Assembly (NCBI RefSeq): GCF_900291475.1
Contig: NZ_OLMM01000001.1
Coordinates: forward strand, 15,592-66,140
DNA length: 50,549 bases
Reading direction: 5' to 3'
Origin: Acidaminococcus hominis
GTDB taxonomy: Bacteria > Bacillota > Negativicutes > Acidaminococcales > Acidaminococcaceae
Shown here one piece after another: positions 1 to 8,028 of this stretch (positions within the stretch are counted from its first letter, which is position 1; the number at the start of each line of letters is the position of its first letter). A program made the position numbers and the translations under genes. A model generated the notes under the pieces. That model saw nothing but the letters and a program-made list of their open reading frames with translations, had not been told where the DNA came from and did no database searches.

Positions 1-65
1 TCATGAGCAAGAACAGCTTTGACAGCCTTTAATTTATCCTCTGCACTGACTTTCGATATAGACAT
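1..65 (-). CDS. IS3-like transposase OrfA, N-terminal fragment (runs off left edge)
   Basis: Reading leftwards, an ATG at 65-63 opens a frame beginning MSISKVSAEDKLKAVKAVLA that is still open at base 1. It is preceded on its own strand by a good ribosome-binding site, AAGGAGAG, about 7 bases upstream. The short basic helix at the start resembles the beginning of the helix-turn-helix OrfA of IS3/IS150-type elements; with only 21 codons visible this is a resemblance, not proof. If correct, the left edge of the window lies inside an insertion sequence whose end falls somewhere around 100-130. I could not define its terminal inverted repeat. Confidence 0.45.
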   Translation of the reverse strand, partial: MSISKVSAEDKLKAVKAVLAH

Positions 66-260
66 TTTACATACTCTCCTTTCAACGAATCCAGGAGGTT
101 TAACTATATGCCAGTCTACTTTATTCATAGCATACCACCCTTGCAGAAGGCTTACTGAGCCACTACTGGTCAGCTGTCAACGAAAGGCTATTGCAGCGAA
201 TTTGGATGTGAGCGCAGCAGCTGCGTCCTACGGACTTGCTTTGCAGGCCGCTATCACAGG

Positions 261-311
261 GGTCGTATATTCCATTTCTCAGCGGCACAGCCTTGAAAAA
301 TGGATACGATT
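261..311 (+). repeat. 8-3-9 hairpin family, copy 1
   Basis: Left outer arm GGTCGTAT, 3-base bulge ATT, inner arm CCATTTCTC, 14-base loop, then GAAAAATGG and ATACGATT. Eight of nine inner pairs and the outer arm (one G-T pair) form. It is preceded by CTATCACAGG, the family's conserved 5' flank. Confidence 0.6.
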
Positions 312-387
312 CCCAAAGGGTTGGAGCTTTGGGCGCCCTTTGGGCGACTTGAGGTGAAAAGCGTAATGTGTGGTTTAAACTTCTATC

Positions 388-403
388 GTCACCTTGCGGT
401 GAC
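388..403 (+). repeat. short hairpin module GTCACC-loop-GGTGAC
   Basis: GTCACC, loop TTGC, GGTGAC, followed by ACTTCCTGAGCGGTTCGCCG. The same arrangement, with other loops or stems, recurs at 748, 18754, 18831, 19206 and 23257. Similar short capped hairpins are common in intergenic repeats of gut Firmicutes. Confidence 0.55.
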
Positions 404-475
404 ACTTCCTGAGCGGTTCGCCGTACTCCAGTCAGTTTCGCCTACAGGGCTCACTTCCTGGACGGCTATCGCATG

Positions 476-531
476 GACCTTATTAACCAAACAGCCACTT
501 GCAGAATTTGTTGGGCTGTTTGGATGCGGCC
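476..531 (+). repeat. 8-3-9 hairpin family, copy 2
   Basis: Inner arm CCAAACAGC pairs perfectly with GCTGTTTGG across a 19-base loop. The bulge is TAA. The outer arm (GACCTTAT with ATGCGGCC) is partly decayed, with six of eight positions able to pair. The 3' flank GCAACGTTTG is the conserved family tail. Confidence 0.55.
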
Positions 532-616
532 GCAACGTTTGCAGGAAGCGTTCAGGGCCACCACTGGTCGTGTGCTTGCTAGGGCTAGTGCAGGAATGTA
601 GGTAGTTGCCCCAACC

Positions 617-695
617 CGGCATTGCTGGAGGCAATGCCGACCTTCCCCGCCTTGGAATGTTGTTGTGCGGAGAAGGCAGGCGGCCGGAGGCCGGA
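617..695 (+). repeat. branched repeat, variant copy
   Basis: A perfect stem CGGCATTGC / GCAATGCCG (617-639) is followed by CCTTCCCCGC pairing imperfectly with GCGGAGAAGG, then the tail AAGGCAGGCGGCCGGAGGCC that is common to all members of this repeat (1066, 9044, 18572, 19091). Confidence 0.5.
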
Positions 696-747
696 AATGA
701 TGGGGTTAAACCTCAGCCGTCGCCTGATTTCTGGAAAAACTTCTTCC

Positions 748-765
748 GTCAGCCTATCGGCTGCC
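748..765 (+). repeat. short hairpin module GTCAGCC-loop-GGCTGCC
   Basis: GTCAGCC and GGCTGCC flank a 4-base loop (TATC). The stem differs from the GTCACC copies but keeps its position in the larger module and the following CCAC. A near-identical copy lies at 18831. Confidence 0.45.
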
Positions 766-880
766 ACCCCCTTCACGCTTGAAGGGGGCTTTAAAGGAAA
801 ATGCGACACCTTCTCAGTGGTTCGCTGCATTCCAATCAGCTGCGTCCTAACGGACTTGCTTCTTGGGCAGCTATCACATG

Positions 881-935
881 GGTCGCGTATACCAAATATC
901 TTTTGGGTAACTTGCGACGATATTTGGACGCGACC
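881..935 (+). repeat. 8-3-9 hairpin family, copy 3 (best preserved)
   Basis: GGTCGCGT, bulge ATA, CCAAATATC, 18-base loop, GATATTTGG, ACGCGACC. All 17 base pairs form. It is preceded by CTATCACATG and followed by GCAACGCTTG. Arm sequences differ from copies 1, 4 and 6 while pairing is kept. Confidence 0.7.
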
Positions 936-1065
936 GCAACGCTTGCAGAAGGCTTACTAAGCCACTACTGGTCAGCTGCTAAAAAGGGGCTAGTGCTAAG
1001 AATTAGGTAGTGCATTAGCCCGCTGGGCATCTTGGTGGGGCCCATCCGAGGCGCTGTGCGCCCCA

Positions 1066-1200
1066 CCTTCCCGCACTTCCGCGCCCCCTCTGCGCCTCTA
1101 ATAGCTTTGGAATAGGCGCATCTCCCCCATTTCAGCCGTTTCCACGGCGAAATGGAGGAGACGAGTGTTGGTGCGGGAAGGCAGGCGGCCAGGAGGCCGC
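1066..1200 (+). repeat. branched 130-bp repeat element, copy 1 (left of Hsp70 operon)
   Basis: An outer stem CCTTCCCGCAC / GTGCGGGAAGG (1066-1076 with 1171-1181) encloses two inner hairpins, TGCGCCT / AGGCGCA (1091-1120) and CCATTTC-GCCG / CGGC-GAAATGG (1127-1155), giving a three-way junction. A GCGGCC / GGCCGC hairpin follows (1185-1200). A further hairpin, GTGGGGC / GCCCCAC, abuts it on the left (1035-1066). A nearly identical copy in the same orientation is at 9044-9174. Confidence 0.7.
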
Positions 1201-1327
1201 AAATGTTGGGGTGACCCGCTGGGTATGCCAATTTTGCTTTCTTGGAGGTATTTCTTCCAGCTGGCGACCATCACAAAGCTTTGGCACCCCGGTATTTTGA
1301 CCTAATAGCAATTGCATATCGAATAGG

Positions 1328-1372
1328 AAACAAACCTGATTGAGGGTATTACCTCGGTCGGGTTTGTTTTTT
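1328..1372 (+). terminator. orphan Rho-independent terminator
   Basis: ACAAACC pairs with GGTTTGT around an inner GAGG...CCTC stem, and a run of six T follows. No gene ends just upstream, so it either closes transcripts entering from the left or insulates the Hsp70 operon. Confidence 0.65.
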
Positions 1373-1540
1373 ATGGGGTGGAAAGGGAAATTATATTAGG
1401 CTGGGAAAGTGGGAGTTTTATGGTACAGGGATTCTGCTATACTGAAAGTAATTGGAATTTTGCTGGGGCCAATGGAAAATTGTTGGTTTGAAGCGATTGT
1501 TGAAAGGAAATGGTGTAGGTAAGCACTGCGGGCAAGATAT

Positions 1541-1620
1541 GCGAGTAAGAAATGCGAGTAAGAAATGCAACCAAGCAATGCAAACCAAGCGCTGCAAGCA
1601 GGGTTGTAAGTAAAAATGCA
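1541..1620 (+). repeat. short direct repeats upstream of the Hsp70 operon
   Basis: A 13-bp unit GCGAGTAAGAAAT occurs twice in tandem (1541-1553, 1554-1566) and then degenerates into GCAACCAAGCAAT and similar units. At 1598-1612 lies GCAGGGTTGTAAGTA, which recurs with small changes at 9310 and 9336, just past the other end of the operon. A TATACT box at 1438-1443 is a possible -10 element, but I see no good -35. Confidence 0.45.
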
Positions 1621-1660
1621 GGAAAGGTCTGCAAATTTAAAAGCAGGGGAAGGGATTTAA

Positions 1661-2014
1661 ATGTCTGAGCTGGAAGGGGCGTTTATTCAGGTAATCTTGG
1701 AATCTTGGCGTTTTGCCAAGGGCTACTCAAAGTTGGTGGAGAAATTGGACCTGTTGGAGCGGCAGAAGTACCGGGGGCGGTATGACTGGTACCTGCGGAA
1801 GCTGCGGGAGCAGGCGGAAAGGGCGGGGTTTGTGCTGAAGAAATATGACGAGGGTACGGTCTATGACCCGGGTATGGCGGTAAAGGCGCTGAATGCGGAC
1901 GAATTTCCGGAAGGAACGTCTCTTGTGGTGGAACAGATGGTGGAGCCTATTATTTTGCGAACAGATGGGCAACTTGTTAAGCTTGGAACTATTTTGGTGA
2001 GGGGGAAGGCATAA
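1661..2014 (+). CDS. GrpE-like small protein of the Hsp70 operon
   Basis: This 117-residue protein has a basic helical first half (residues 1-65, rich in R, K, E, Y) and a C-terminal segment, GTVYDPGMAVKALNADEFPE followed by GTSLVVEQMVEPIILRTDGQ and LVKLGTILVRG, that matches the beta-wing domain of GrpE (FDP..HEAV...GTVVEVLQKGY...LRPAMV). GrpE is the nucleotide-exchange factor of Hsp70. The protein is much shorter than GrpE (about 180-200 residues) and lacks most of the long dimerising helix. Its stop overlaps the Hsp70 start by one base, so the two are translationally coupled. RBS AGGGGAAGGG sits about 6 bases before the ATG. The assignment rests on motif reading plus context. Confidence 0.7.
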   Translation: MSELEGAFIQVILESWRFAKGYSKLVEKLDLLERQKYRGRYDWYLRKLREQAERAGFVLKKYDEGTVYDPGMAVKALNADEFPEGTSLVVEQMVEPIILRTDGQLVKLGTILVRGKA

Positions 2015-4485
2015 TGGCTATTTATGTGGGAATTGATTTGGGGATGACCAACAGTGCAATTTGTACTTATGATGGGAAACATACGCAGGTGTGGAAGAGC
2101 CCGGAGCAAAATGATGTGACGCCGTCCGCCATTTATATTGACCGCCGGGGCAATACCCAATATGGGCAGCGGGCCTATAATGCGGCGCCGATGGCACCGG
2201 GGAACGCAGCTACGTTGTTCAAGCGATTCATGGGCACCAGCACCAAGATTGCTTTTCCTGCGGTGCATATCGAGAAGACACCGGAGGAATGCTCGGCGGA
2301 AATTCTGAAGGTGCTGTACGGGTATTTGTCCGGCAAGGTGGACGAGGCTGATATTCAGGGGATTGTGATTACGGTGCCGGCAGCGTTTAACCAGATGCAG
2401 AAAACGGCCACCATGAAGGCGGCGGAGTTGGCTGGCTTTAGCAAGGTTGCGCTGATGCAGGAACCGGTGGCGGCTGTCATGAACATCATGGAGCAGGAAA
2501 AATCCGATGGAACGTTCCTGGTCTACGACCTGGGCGGGGGAACGCTGGATATTGCCATTGCGGAAAGTGTGGCGGGGAAGGTAAACCTCATTGCCCACGG
2601 GGGCATTGCCATGTGCGGGGGACGGGATTTTGACCGGACACTGGTGGACAATGTGGTGAAGCCCTGGCTGCGGGAAAATTTCAAGCTGCCGGAGGAACTG
2701 CTGCAAAAACAGAACAACCGGCTGATGCGTATGGCGGCCTGGGCTGCGGAAAAGGCCAAGATGGAACTGTCCGCCAATGAAGAAGCCACTATTACTTTGT
2801 CGGAAATGGAGCTGAATGTCCGGGACCAGGAAGATGCGGAAGTCTATCTGGACATTCCCATTACCCGGAAGAGATATGATGCCTTGATCGATAAACGCAT
2901 TAGGGAAACGGTGGAGGCGGCCCGGGAAGCCATTGGCAAGGCCGGTCTGCGGCCGGAAGATATTGCCAAAATTGTCTTTATTGGGGGCCCCACCAACTAC
3001 AAGCCGCTGCGGGATAAGGTTTCCTTTGAGCTGGGCATTCCCGGCAGCACCGATGTGAACCCGATGACGGCGGTAGCGGAAGGGGCCAGCATTTTTGCGG
3101 AGTCCATTGACTGGAGCACAGCTGAGCACGCCAGAAAGGGGAACCGGGGCCAGGTGAATGTGGGTAGCGGCCTGGATTTGCAGTTTGTGTACATTGCCCG
3201 GACCTCCGATAATCGGACCAAGGTGGCGGCCAAGGTCCTGGGAGGCAATGTGCAGGGTATGCAGTTCCAGGTGGACAGCTTGGATACGGGCTGGTCCTCC
3301 GGCCGGGTGCCTCTGGAAAACGGCAAAATCGTGGAAGTGCCTCTGTCGGAAAGCGGGGACAATCATTTTAAGGTGTTCGTATTTGCTCCCAACGGGGGGC
3401 TGGTCCCCATTGAAAAAGACCAGATTACCATTACCAAGACGGCGGCTACCATTGTGGGCATTCCTGCTTCTCATTCCATTGCGGCCATTGTGCTGGACAA
3501 GGTGGGCGGGGAGCAGGTGCTGGACTTCCTGGTGAAGGCTGGGGAATCCCTGCCCAAGGAAGGGACGAAAATCTACCGGGCGGCAGAAACCCTGCGTTCC
3601 GGGGCCAATAAGTCCTTGAACTTCAACCTGGTGGAAGGGGAGATTGCCCACCCGGTAACGGACAACCGGCCCATTGGGTATTTGCAGATTACCGGGGACG
3701 ATTTTGACGATGATGTGATTCCTGCTGGGGCGGAACTGGAATTTCACTATAAGGTACTGGATTCGGGGATGCTGGTGGCCTCGGTGGCGGTGCCCAGCAT
3801 TGGAGCGTCCTTTGCGGCCAAGAATTTCTATACTACCGCAGGGAAGACGCCGGACTTTGGCAAGGCCTCGCCCAAGGTGGACGCAGATGCCAAGGAGCTG
3901 CTGCAGCGGATTGATACCTTGGAGCAGCAGGTGCAGGATCCCCTCTTGGAAGAAGCCCGGGAAAAGGCCGTGCAGGCCCGGGAACTGAACCACAGTACGG
4001 AAAGTGCGGAAGATGTGGGGGAAGCCTGGAACACCATTTATGAGGTGAAAAAGCTGCTGGCCCAGACCCGGGAACGGAATCTGACGAAAATCCGGGAAGG
4101 GGAACTGGCGGACAATGTCCGGGATTATGCCGACCAGATCCAGCGGTACGCCCGGCCCAGCGAACAGGCACGGTTTGAGGCGCTCAAGAAAAATGCCGAA
4201 AGCTGTCTGGAAAATCCCGATAATGAATTTGATTTGACCCTTCAGAAAATGAGCTCTCTGAAAGTGAATATCCTGTGGCGGCAGGATTGGTTCGTCGTAG
4301 GCATGTTTAATGAAATGGTAAAAAATCCGGGCCAGTTTACGGATCGGAGCAAATTCCAGGCCCTGCAAAAACAGGGTGAGCAGTTTAAGCAGCAGGACCG
4401 GATTGAACAGCTGCGCAATGTGGTGTTCGAGTTGTTCCGGCTGCTGCCAGCCGGGGAGATAGCGGAGCTGTTTACCGGCTGGTGA
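2014..4485 (+). CDS. divergent long Hsp70 (DnaK-like) chaperone
   Basis: At 823 residues this is about 180 longer than DnaK. The nucleotide-binding domain spans residues 1-372: phosphate-1 loop GIDLGMTNS (residues 6-14; the usual GIDLGTTNS has T where M11 stands), phosphate-2 DLGGGT (172-177, with T177 at the place of the DnaK autophosphorylation Thr), adenosine motif IVFIGGPTN (320-328) and NPMTAVAEGA, where DnaK has NPDEAVA. A beta-rich substrate-binding-like part follows to about 620, then a long charged helical region (about 625-823) that replaces the short DnaK lid and lacks an EEVD-type tail. It is second in the operon, between the GrpE-like gene and an AAA+ gene. It is unlikely to be the housekeeping DnaK, which normally sits with hrcA, grpE and dnaJ. 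Confidence 0.9.
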   Translation: MAIYVGIDLGMTNSAICTYDGKHTQVWKSPEQNDVTPSAIYIDRRGNTQYGQRAYNAAPMAPGNAATLFKRFMGTSTKIAFPAVHIEKTPEECSAEILKVLYGYLSGKVDEADIQGIVITVPAAFNQMQKTATMKAAELAGFSKVALMQEPVAAVMNIMEQEKSDGTFLVYDLGGGTLDIAIAESVAGKVNLIAHGGIAMCGGRDFDRTLVDNVVKPWLRENFKLPEELLQKQNNRLMRMAAWAAEKAKMELSANEEATITLSEMELNVRDQEDAEVYLDIPITRKRYDALIDKRIRETVEAAREAIGKAGLRPEDIAKIVFIGGPTNYKPLRDKVSFELGIPGSTDVNPMTAVAEGASIFAESIDWSTAEHARKGNRGQVNVGSGLDLQFVYIARTSDNRTKVAAKVLGGNVQGMQFQVDSLDTGWSSGRVPLENGKIVEVPLSESGDNHFKVFVFAPNGGLVPIEKDQITITKTAATIVGIPASHSIAAIVLDKVGGEQVLDFLVKAGESLPKEGTKIYRAAETLRSGANKSLNFNLVEGEIAHPVTDNRPIGYLQITGDDFDDDVIPAGAELEFHYKVLDSGMLVASVAVPSIGASFAAKNFYTTAGKTPDFGKASPKVDADAKELLQRIDTLEQQVQDPLLEEAREKAVQARELNHSTESAEDVGEAWNTIYEVKKLLAQTRERNLTKIREGELADNVRDYADQIQRYARPSEQARFEALKKNAESCLENPDNEFDLTLQKMSSLKVNILWRQDWFVVGMFNEMVKNPGQFTDRSKFQALQKQGEQFKQQDRIEQLRNVVFELFRLLPAGEIAELFTGW

Positions 4486-4506
4486 ATATTATTCGGGGGT
4501 GAGGAG

Positions 4507-5865
4507 ATGCAAAACCCATGGCTTCTCAGGGGGTATCAGGTCCTGGGTACGGCTGCGGCTGAGCTCCTGATGGGCGGGCCCCAGTGGCAGCTGTACAGGA
4601 CCGCTGCGGGGGACGTTCTGCTGCTGGCCCTGGAGGAGCTGGCCGGGCGCTGGCTGAAAAGCGGGCTGCTGCCCCAAAATCAGGGGGAAGCCGTTTCTCT
4701 GGGGCGCAGCAGGGCCTGGGCCTTTAGGGACAGCCGCATCGTTCCGGTGGAGAACTGTACGGAGGCCTGGGAACTGCCGGAAGTACTGGACCTATGCCGG
4801 GCCCTAAAGCGCAGCCGGCAGCTGGAAAAGGACGCTGGTTTTCAGGACGCCCTGTACCTGGAGCAGGCCGGAGTTCTGCTGCCCCTGTGGACGGGGCGCG
4901 TAGCGGTGCCCGATGCACAGGTGCTGGGGCGGGTTCTCACTGGGGGCGTGGACGTGGCGGTAACGGACTTTGCACGGCTGTCCGCCCTGTGCCCGGACCT
5001 GACCCAGGGGGCTTGGCAGGAACTGGTGCAGGCTGCGGGCCTTGCGGTGCCGCTGCCAGCCCAGCAGGCGGTGGAAGTCTCTCCGCAGGGGGCAGAAGGC
5101 TCCCCACAGGAAAGTAGAAAGTACCCGGAGGGGGACTTTGCGCTGCCTGGGCGGCCGCAGCTGGAGAAATTTTTTAACGAGCATATTATTGATCTTGTGA
5201 AGCATCCTGAAGCCTATAGAAGAATGGGCATCACGTTTCCTACGGCCGTACTTTTGTATGGCCCGCCGGGCTGTGGTAAGACCTATGCGGTGGACCGGCT
5301 GGTGGAATATCTGGGGTGGCCCCGCTATTCCATTGATTCCGCCAGTGTGGGAAGTCCCTACATCCACGAGACCAGCAAGCGGATTGGGGAGGTTTTTGCA
5401 CTGGCTAAGGCCCACGCTCCTGCGGTGGTGGTCATTGACGAAATGGAAGCCTTTGTTTCCAGCCGGGACCGGGCGGGCAGCAATCTCCACCAGGTGGAAG
5501 AGGTGGACGAGTTCCTGCGGCAGCTGCCGGAAGCGGCGGCTCACCAGGTGCTGGTTCTGGCTATGACCAACCGGCTGGACCTGATTGATGCAGCGGTCCG
5601 GAGAACCGGGCGGTTTGACCATTTGGTGGAGGTGGGAATGCCCAGTGAGGCAGAGGTGGCGTCTCTGGTGCAGGCGCTCCTCAAAAAACGGCCGGTAAGC
5701 CCGGAGCTGGACACCCGGGAACTGGTACGCACGATGGCAGGGCGGCCCCTGTCGGATACGGACTATGTGATCCGGGAGGCGGCCCGCCTGGCTGCCAAAA
5801 ACAAGAAGACGGAAATTGATCAGGCCTGCCTGAACGAAGCCCTGTTGGGGCGCCGGCAGGAATAA
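4507..5865 (+). CDS. AAA+ ATPase of the Hsp70 operon
   Basis: This 452-residue protein has an N-terminal domain (1-205) I do not recognise and one classical AAA module (about 215-445). Walker A is GPPGCGKT (252-259), Walker B VVVIDE (307-312), sensor-1 MTN (353-355), followed by RRTGRFD (365-371), the arginine-finger region typical of FtsH/Cdc48/proteasomal AAA proteins. The second-region helical lid ends in a sensor-2-like stretch. No protease motif (HEXXH) and no membrane segment are present, so it should be a soluble hexameric remodelling ATPase. It starts 21 bases after the Hsp70 stop behind GGGGGTGAGG. Context suggests that it works with the Hsp70, as ClpB does with DnaK, but ClpB has two AAA modules and different sequence. 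Confidence 0.85.
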   Translation: MQNPWLLRGYQVLGTAAAELLMGGPQWQLYRTAAGDVLLLALEELAGRWLKSGLLPQNQGEAVSLGRSRAWAFRDSRIVPVENCTEAWELPEVLDLCRALKRSRQLEKDAGFQDALYLEQAGVLLPLWTGRVAVPDAQVLGRVLTGGVDVAVTDFARLSALCPDLTQGAWQELVQAAGLAVPLPAQQAVEVSPQGAEGSPQESRKYPEGDFALPGRPQLEKFFNEHIIDLVKHPEAYRRMGITFPTAVLLYGPPGCGKTYAVDRLVEYLGWPRYSIDSASVGSPYIHETSKRIGEVFALAKAHAPAVVVIDEMEAFVSSRDRAGSNLHQVEEVDEFLRQLPEAAAHQVLVLAMTNRLDLIDAAVRRTGRFDHLVEVGMPSEAEVASLVQALLKKRPVSPELDTRELVRTMAGRPLSDTDYVIREAARLAAKNKKTEIDQACLNEALLGRRQE

Positions 5866-5888
5866 GCGATAAGAAAGCAGGGAAGAAA

Positions 5889-7061
5889 ATGAGCTTATGG
5901 GAAAGTCCTTTTTACCTGCTCCAGGTAGCAACAGAGACCCGGAAGACGGCCATTCTCAGTGCAGCGGAGGAACGGGAGCTGCTCCAGGGGGATGGCACGG
6001 CCCGGGAACTGGCCAACCGACTGACCAATCCTGGCCTGCGGCTGGAAGAGGAAGTGGCCTGGCTGCCCGGGGTCAGTGCCCAGGAAACGGCGTCCATTTT
6101 GCAGCAGGTAAAAGCAGCCCCGCGGAAGGAGCCCCAAAGTGCAGCCCTCAGCAGAAGCAGTGACCTGTACTGCGCCAAGGCCAATGTGCTGGCGCAGCGG
6201 GTGGCAGAGGAAGGGCCGGGGGCAGAAAACCTGACGGATATGGGGCTTTTGATGCAGTATACGGAGCGTATTGTCCCGGAAAAATTAATGGAACAGATCA
6301 ACCAGAACCGGCGGGCGGCGGGGCTTCCGGCCGTAGAGTCGGTGGCCAAAGTGAAGCAGGCCCTGGAAAAGCAGCAGCGGGAATGGGTGAGGCTGTGCAA
6401 ACTGGCTTTGGACCGGTATCAGTCCGAACATATCGGACTGGGGCTGGGGATGCTGCTGGAGCTTTTGACCAAAAAACGGTCCCAGCGGGCACCCCAACTG
6501 GCCTACAGTCTGGTAGATGCCTACGAGGTGGAGGCCCAGGGCTTTTTTGCCGCGGCTACGCCGGCGCTGCGGGAGCTGGTGCGCTACACCAGCAAACGGG
6601 CAGGGGAAGACGTTTCCCAGGTGGAGCTGGCCTATTTGCTGGGGCATTTGCTGCGGCTGACCTATACCTGGGAAAAGCTTGCCCAGCCGTTGGAACTGGC
6701 CAAGGAAAGCCGGCTGCAGGATGACCGGCAAAGCCGGCAGGTGGCGGTGGACCTTTGCACAATCTCTGCCAAGCTGCTGATGGCGGCTGCCCGGGAACCG
6801 GGGACCAAACTGGTTTTCTGGGCGGATGCGCTGATTTTTTTGGCAGGGCTCAAGGTGATCGCCTTGGACGGGGATTTTCTCCAGAACCGGGCCCGGAATG
6901 AACTGGCGGCTTTACAGAAGCTGACGCTCTCCGGGGTCAGTTTGCCTAGCCGGAAGGCAGCGGTGGCGCAAACCCAAGGGGTAATTTTTCAATTTATGCA
7001 GCAGAAACAGCTGCAGGGGAATATGACCCAGGAAATCCAGGAAATTGTGAACACGCTCTAA
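5889..7061 (+). CDS. helical protein with J-like N-terminus, Hsp70 operon
   Basis: This 390-residue, almost wholly helical protein has no signal peptide. Its first 75 residues (SPFYLLQVATETRK, AAEERELLQG, ANRLTNPGLRLEEEVAWLPG) have the feel of a J-domain: a start like NPYELLGV, then a helix carrying TNPGLRLEEEV. The catalytic HPD tripeptide is absent. The remainder (80-390) is a run of amphipathic helices with leucine-rich stretches, like a TPR or other helical scaffold. The gene starts 23 bases after the AAA+ stop. I infer a co-chaperone or adaptor linking Hsp70 and AAA+, but no family can be named from sequence alone. Confidence 0.6.
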   Translation: MSLWESPFYLLQVATETRKTAILSAAEERELLQGDGTARELANRLTNPGLRLEEEVAWLPGVSAQETASILQQVKAAPRKEPQSAALSRSSDLYCAKANVLAQRVAEEGPGAENLTDMGLLMQYTERIVPEKLMEQINQNRRAAGLPAVESVAKVKQALEKQQREWVRLCKLALDRYQSEHIGLGLGMLLELLTKKRSQRAPQLAYSLVDAYEVEAQGFFAAATPALRELVRYTSKRAGEDVSQVELAYLLGHLLRLTYTWEKLAQPLELAKESRLQDDRQSRQVAVDLCTISAKLLMAAAREPGTKLVFWADALIFLAGLKVIALDGDFLQNRARNELAALQKLTLSGVSLPSRKAAVAQTQGVIFQFMQQKQLQGNMTQEIQEIVNTL

Positions 7062-7087
7062 AGGGCCGGCAAAGGAGAGAACGCAGT

Positions 7088-7882
7088 ATGGCAACGGGAT
7101 TTAAAGGCTTGAATGATCTGGGAAAAGTACTGGCGGCCCAGGAGAAGAGCATTATGCGTAACGCTCAAAAGCGAGCCTTGGAGGATCGGCAGACTGCCGG
7201 GAATACGCAGCAAACCCAACTGGCGGCGAGGGGGACGGCACCGGTGGCTTCCAACGCCGGAGCGGGTGCCCCAAGCAGGGGACTGGGGACCAAGCCTGCG
7301 GTGAGGGTCCAAAAGCGGGTGGATTACGATGATGATGAGCCCTTGTTGTTTCGGGTGGTGTGGAAATTTATTGCTTTCTTAGCTGGTGCACTTGTCCTAC
7401 TATGTTGTTTGGGCCTGTTTTTTGGAGGTATAGCACATCATGCAACTGAGTCTCAGCAGCAGAACGTGCAGCAGCAGAAATCGGCGCCCAAAGCTGCACC
7501 AGCTCCTAAAAAAGATGAGTATGCAGCTTTCCACAAGATGGTTGGCAATATGCATTTTTATGATGCGCAGGCCGATAATTTGGCAGCAAAGGTAGATCAT
7601 TATCAGGGTGACCTAGGAAGAGCAGAAAATCTTTATGATGAAGCGGTCAGAATCGCAGACTCAGTAAAGGCGTTACAGAAAGAACTGGATGGTATCAAAT
7701 GCCCTTCGAAAAATGATAAGATTCGCTTGAACAATCTTTTGGTTCTTATCAATAATCGGGTTGTAGGAAGAGCCAATGCCATTGCAGCAGCCAGCAAGGG
7801 ACAAAGCCCTGTTGGGGAATTTGCCAAAGGGAGACAGGCAAATGCGGATTTTCAGGCAGAATTGAAAAAATCCAAGTTTTGA
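7088..7882 (+). CDS. single-pass membrane protein A, Hsp70 operon
   Basis: Of 264 residues, 1-90 are a charged, Gln-rich cytosolic tail (GFKGLNDLGKVLAAQEKSI, GNTQQTQLAARGT). A transmembrane helix follows at about 97-122 (FIAFLAGALVLLCCLGLFFGG), then a Gln/Ala/Pro linker and a helical domain outside the membrane (about 150-264). It shares its N-terminal tail and the C-terminal motif LLVLINNRVVGRANAIAAAS with the next gene. Orientation is inferred from the acidic/basic tail preceding the helix. RBS AAGGAGAG lies 8 bases upstream. The function is unknown; as an operon member it may anchor the chaperone machine to the inner membrane or be its client. Confidence 0.75.
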   Translation: MATGFKGLNDLGKVLAAQEKSIMRNAQKRALEDRQTAGNTQQTQLAARGTAPVASNAGAGAPSRGLGTKPAVRVQKRVDYDDDEPLLFRVVWKFIAFLAGALVLLCCLGLFFGGIAHHATESQQQNVQQQKSAPKAAPAPKKDEYAAFHKMVGNMHFYDAQADNLAAKVDHYQGDLGRAENLYDEAVRIADSVKALQKELDGIKCPSKNDKIRLNNLLVLINNRVVGRANAIAAASKGQSPVGEFAKGRQANADFQAELKKSKF

Positions 7883-8028
7883 AGCCGAAAGAAAATGTGC
7901 AGGAGCAAACTTATAGAAGCTGGTGGGGCTTCAGTTGTGCATAAGCAGCAGCCGACTGAGTATAGCAAACAGTAAAGCAAGGGGGTTTCAGACAAGTTCC
8001 GAAGGCCCGCAAAAGGGGGGAGAGCAGC

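Larger units (their letters stand above)
66..1660. other. gene-free, repeat-rich region
   Basis: No convincing gene is present. Open frames of 60-110 codons occur on both strands but lack ribosome-binding sites and run through hairpin repeats shared with other intergenic regions of the window. Contents: hairpins of the 8-3-9 family (261-311, 476-531, 881-935), short capped hairpins (388-403, 748-765), a 30-bp direct repeat (144-173 and 949-978, one base apart from identical over most of its length), branched elements (617-695, 1066-1200), an orphan terminator (1328-1372) and an AT-richer tract with short direct repeats (1541-1620) leading to the Hsp70 operon. Confidence 0.7.

Noticed and set aside
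19-960. Several overlapping open frames of 80-112 codons on both strands
   Set aside because: They run through repeats that recur elsewhere without the frame being kept, and they lack ribosome-binding sites.
1861-4368. 835-codon open frame on the minus strand opposite the Hsp70 gene
   Set aside because: It is a shadow frame created by GC-rich third positions; it has no ribosome-binding site, and its sequence is low-complexity in H, R, P, G and F. Similar long antisense frames opposite purL (36172-39726) and the M16C gene (41311-43122) were rejected for the same reason.
2014-4485. Housekeeping dnaK
   Set aside because: The length, altered motifs and absence of hrcA/grpE/dnaJ context argue for a separate Hsp70 lineage.
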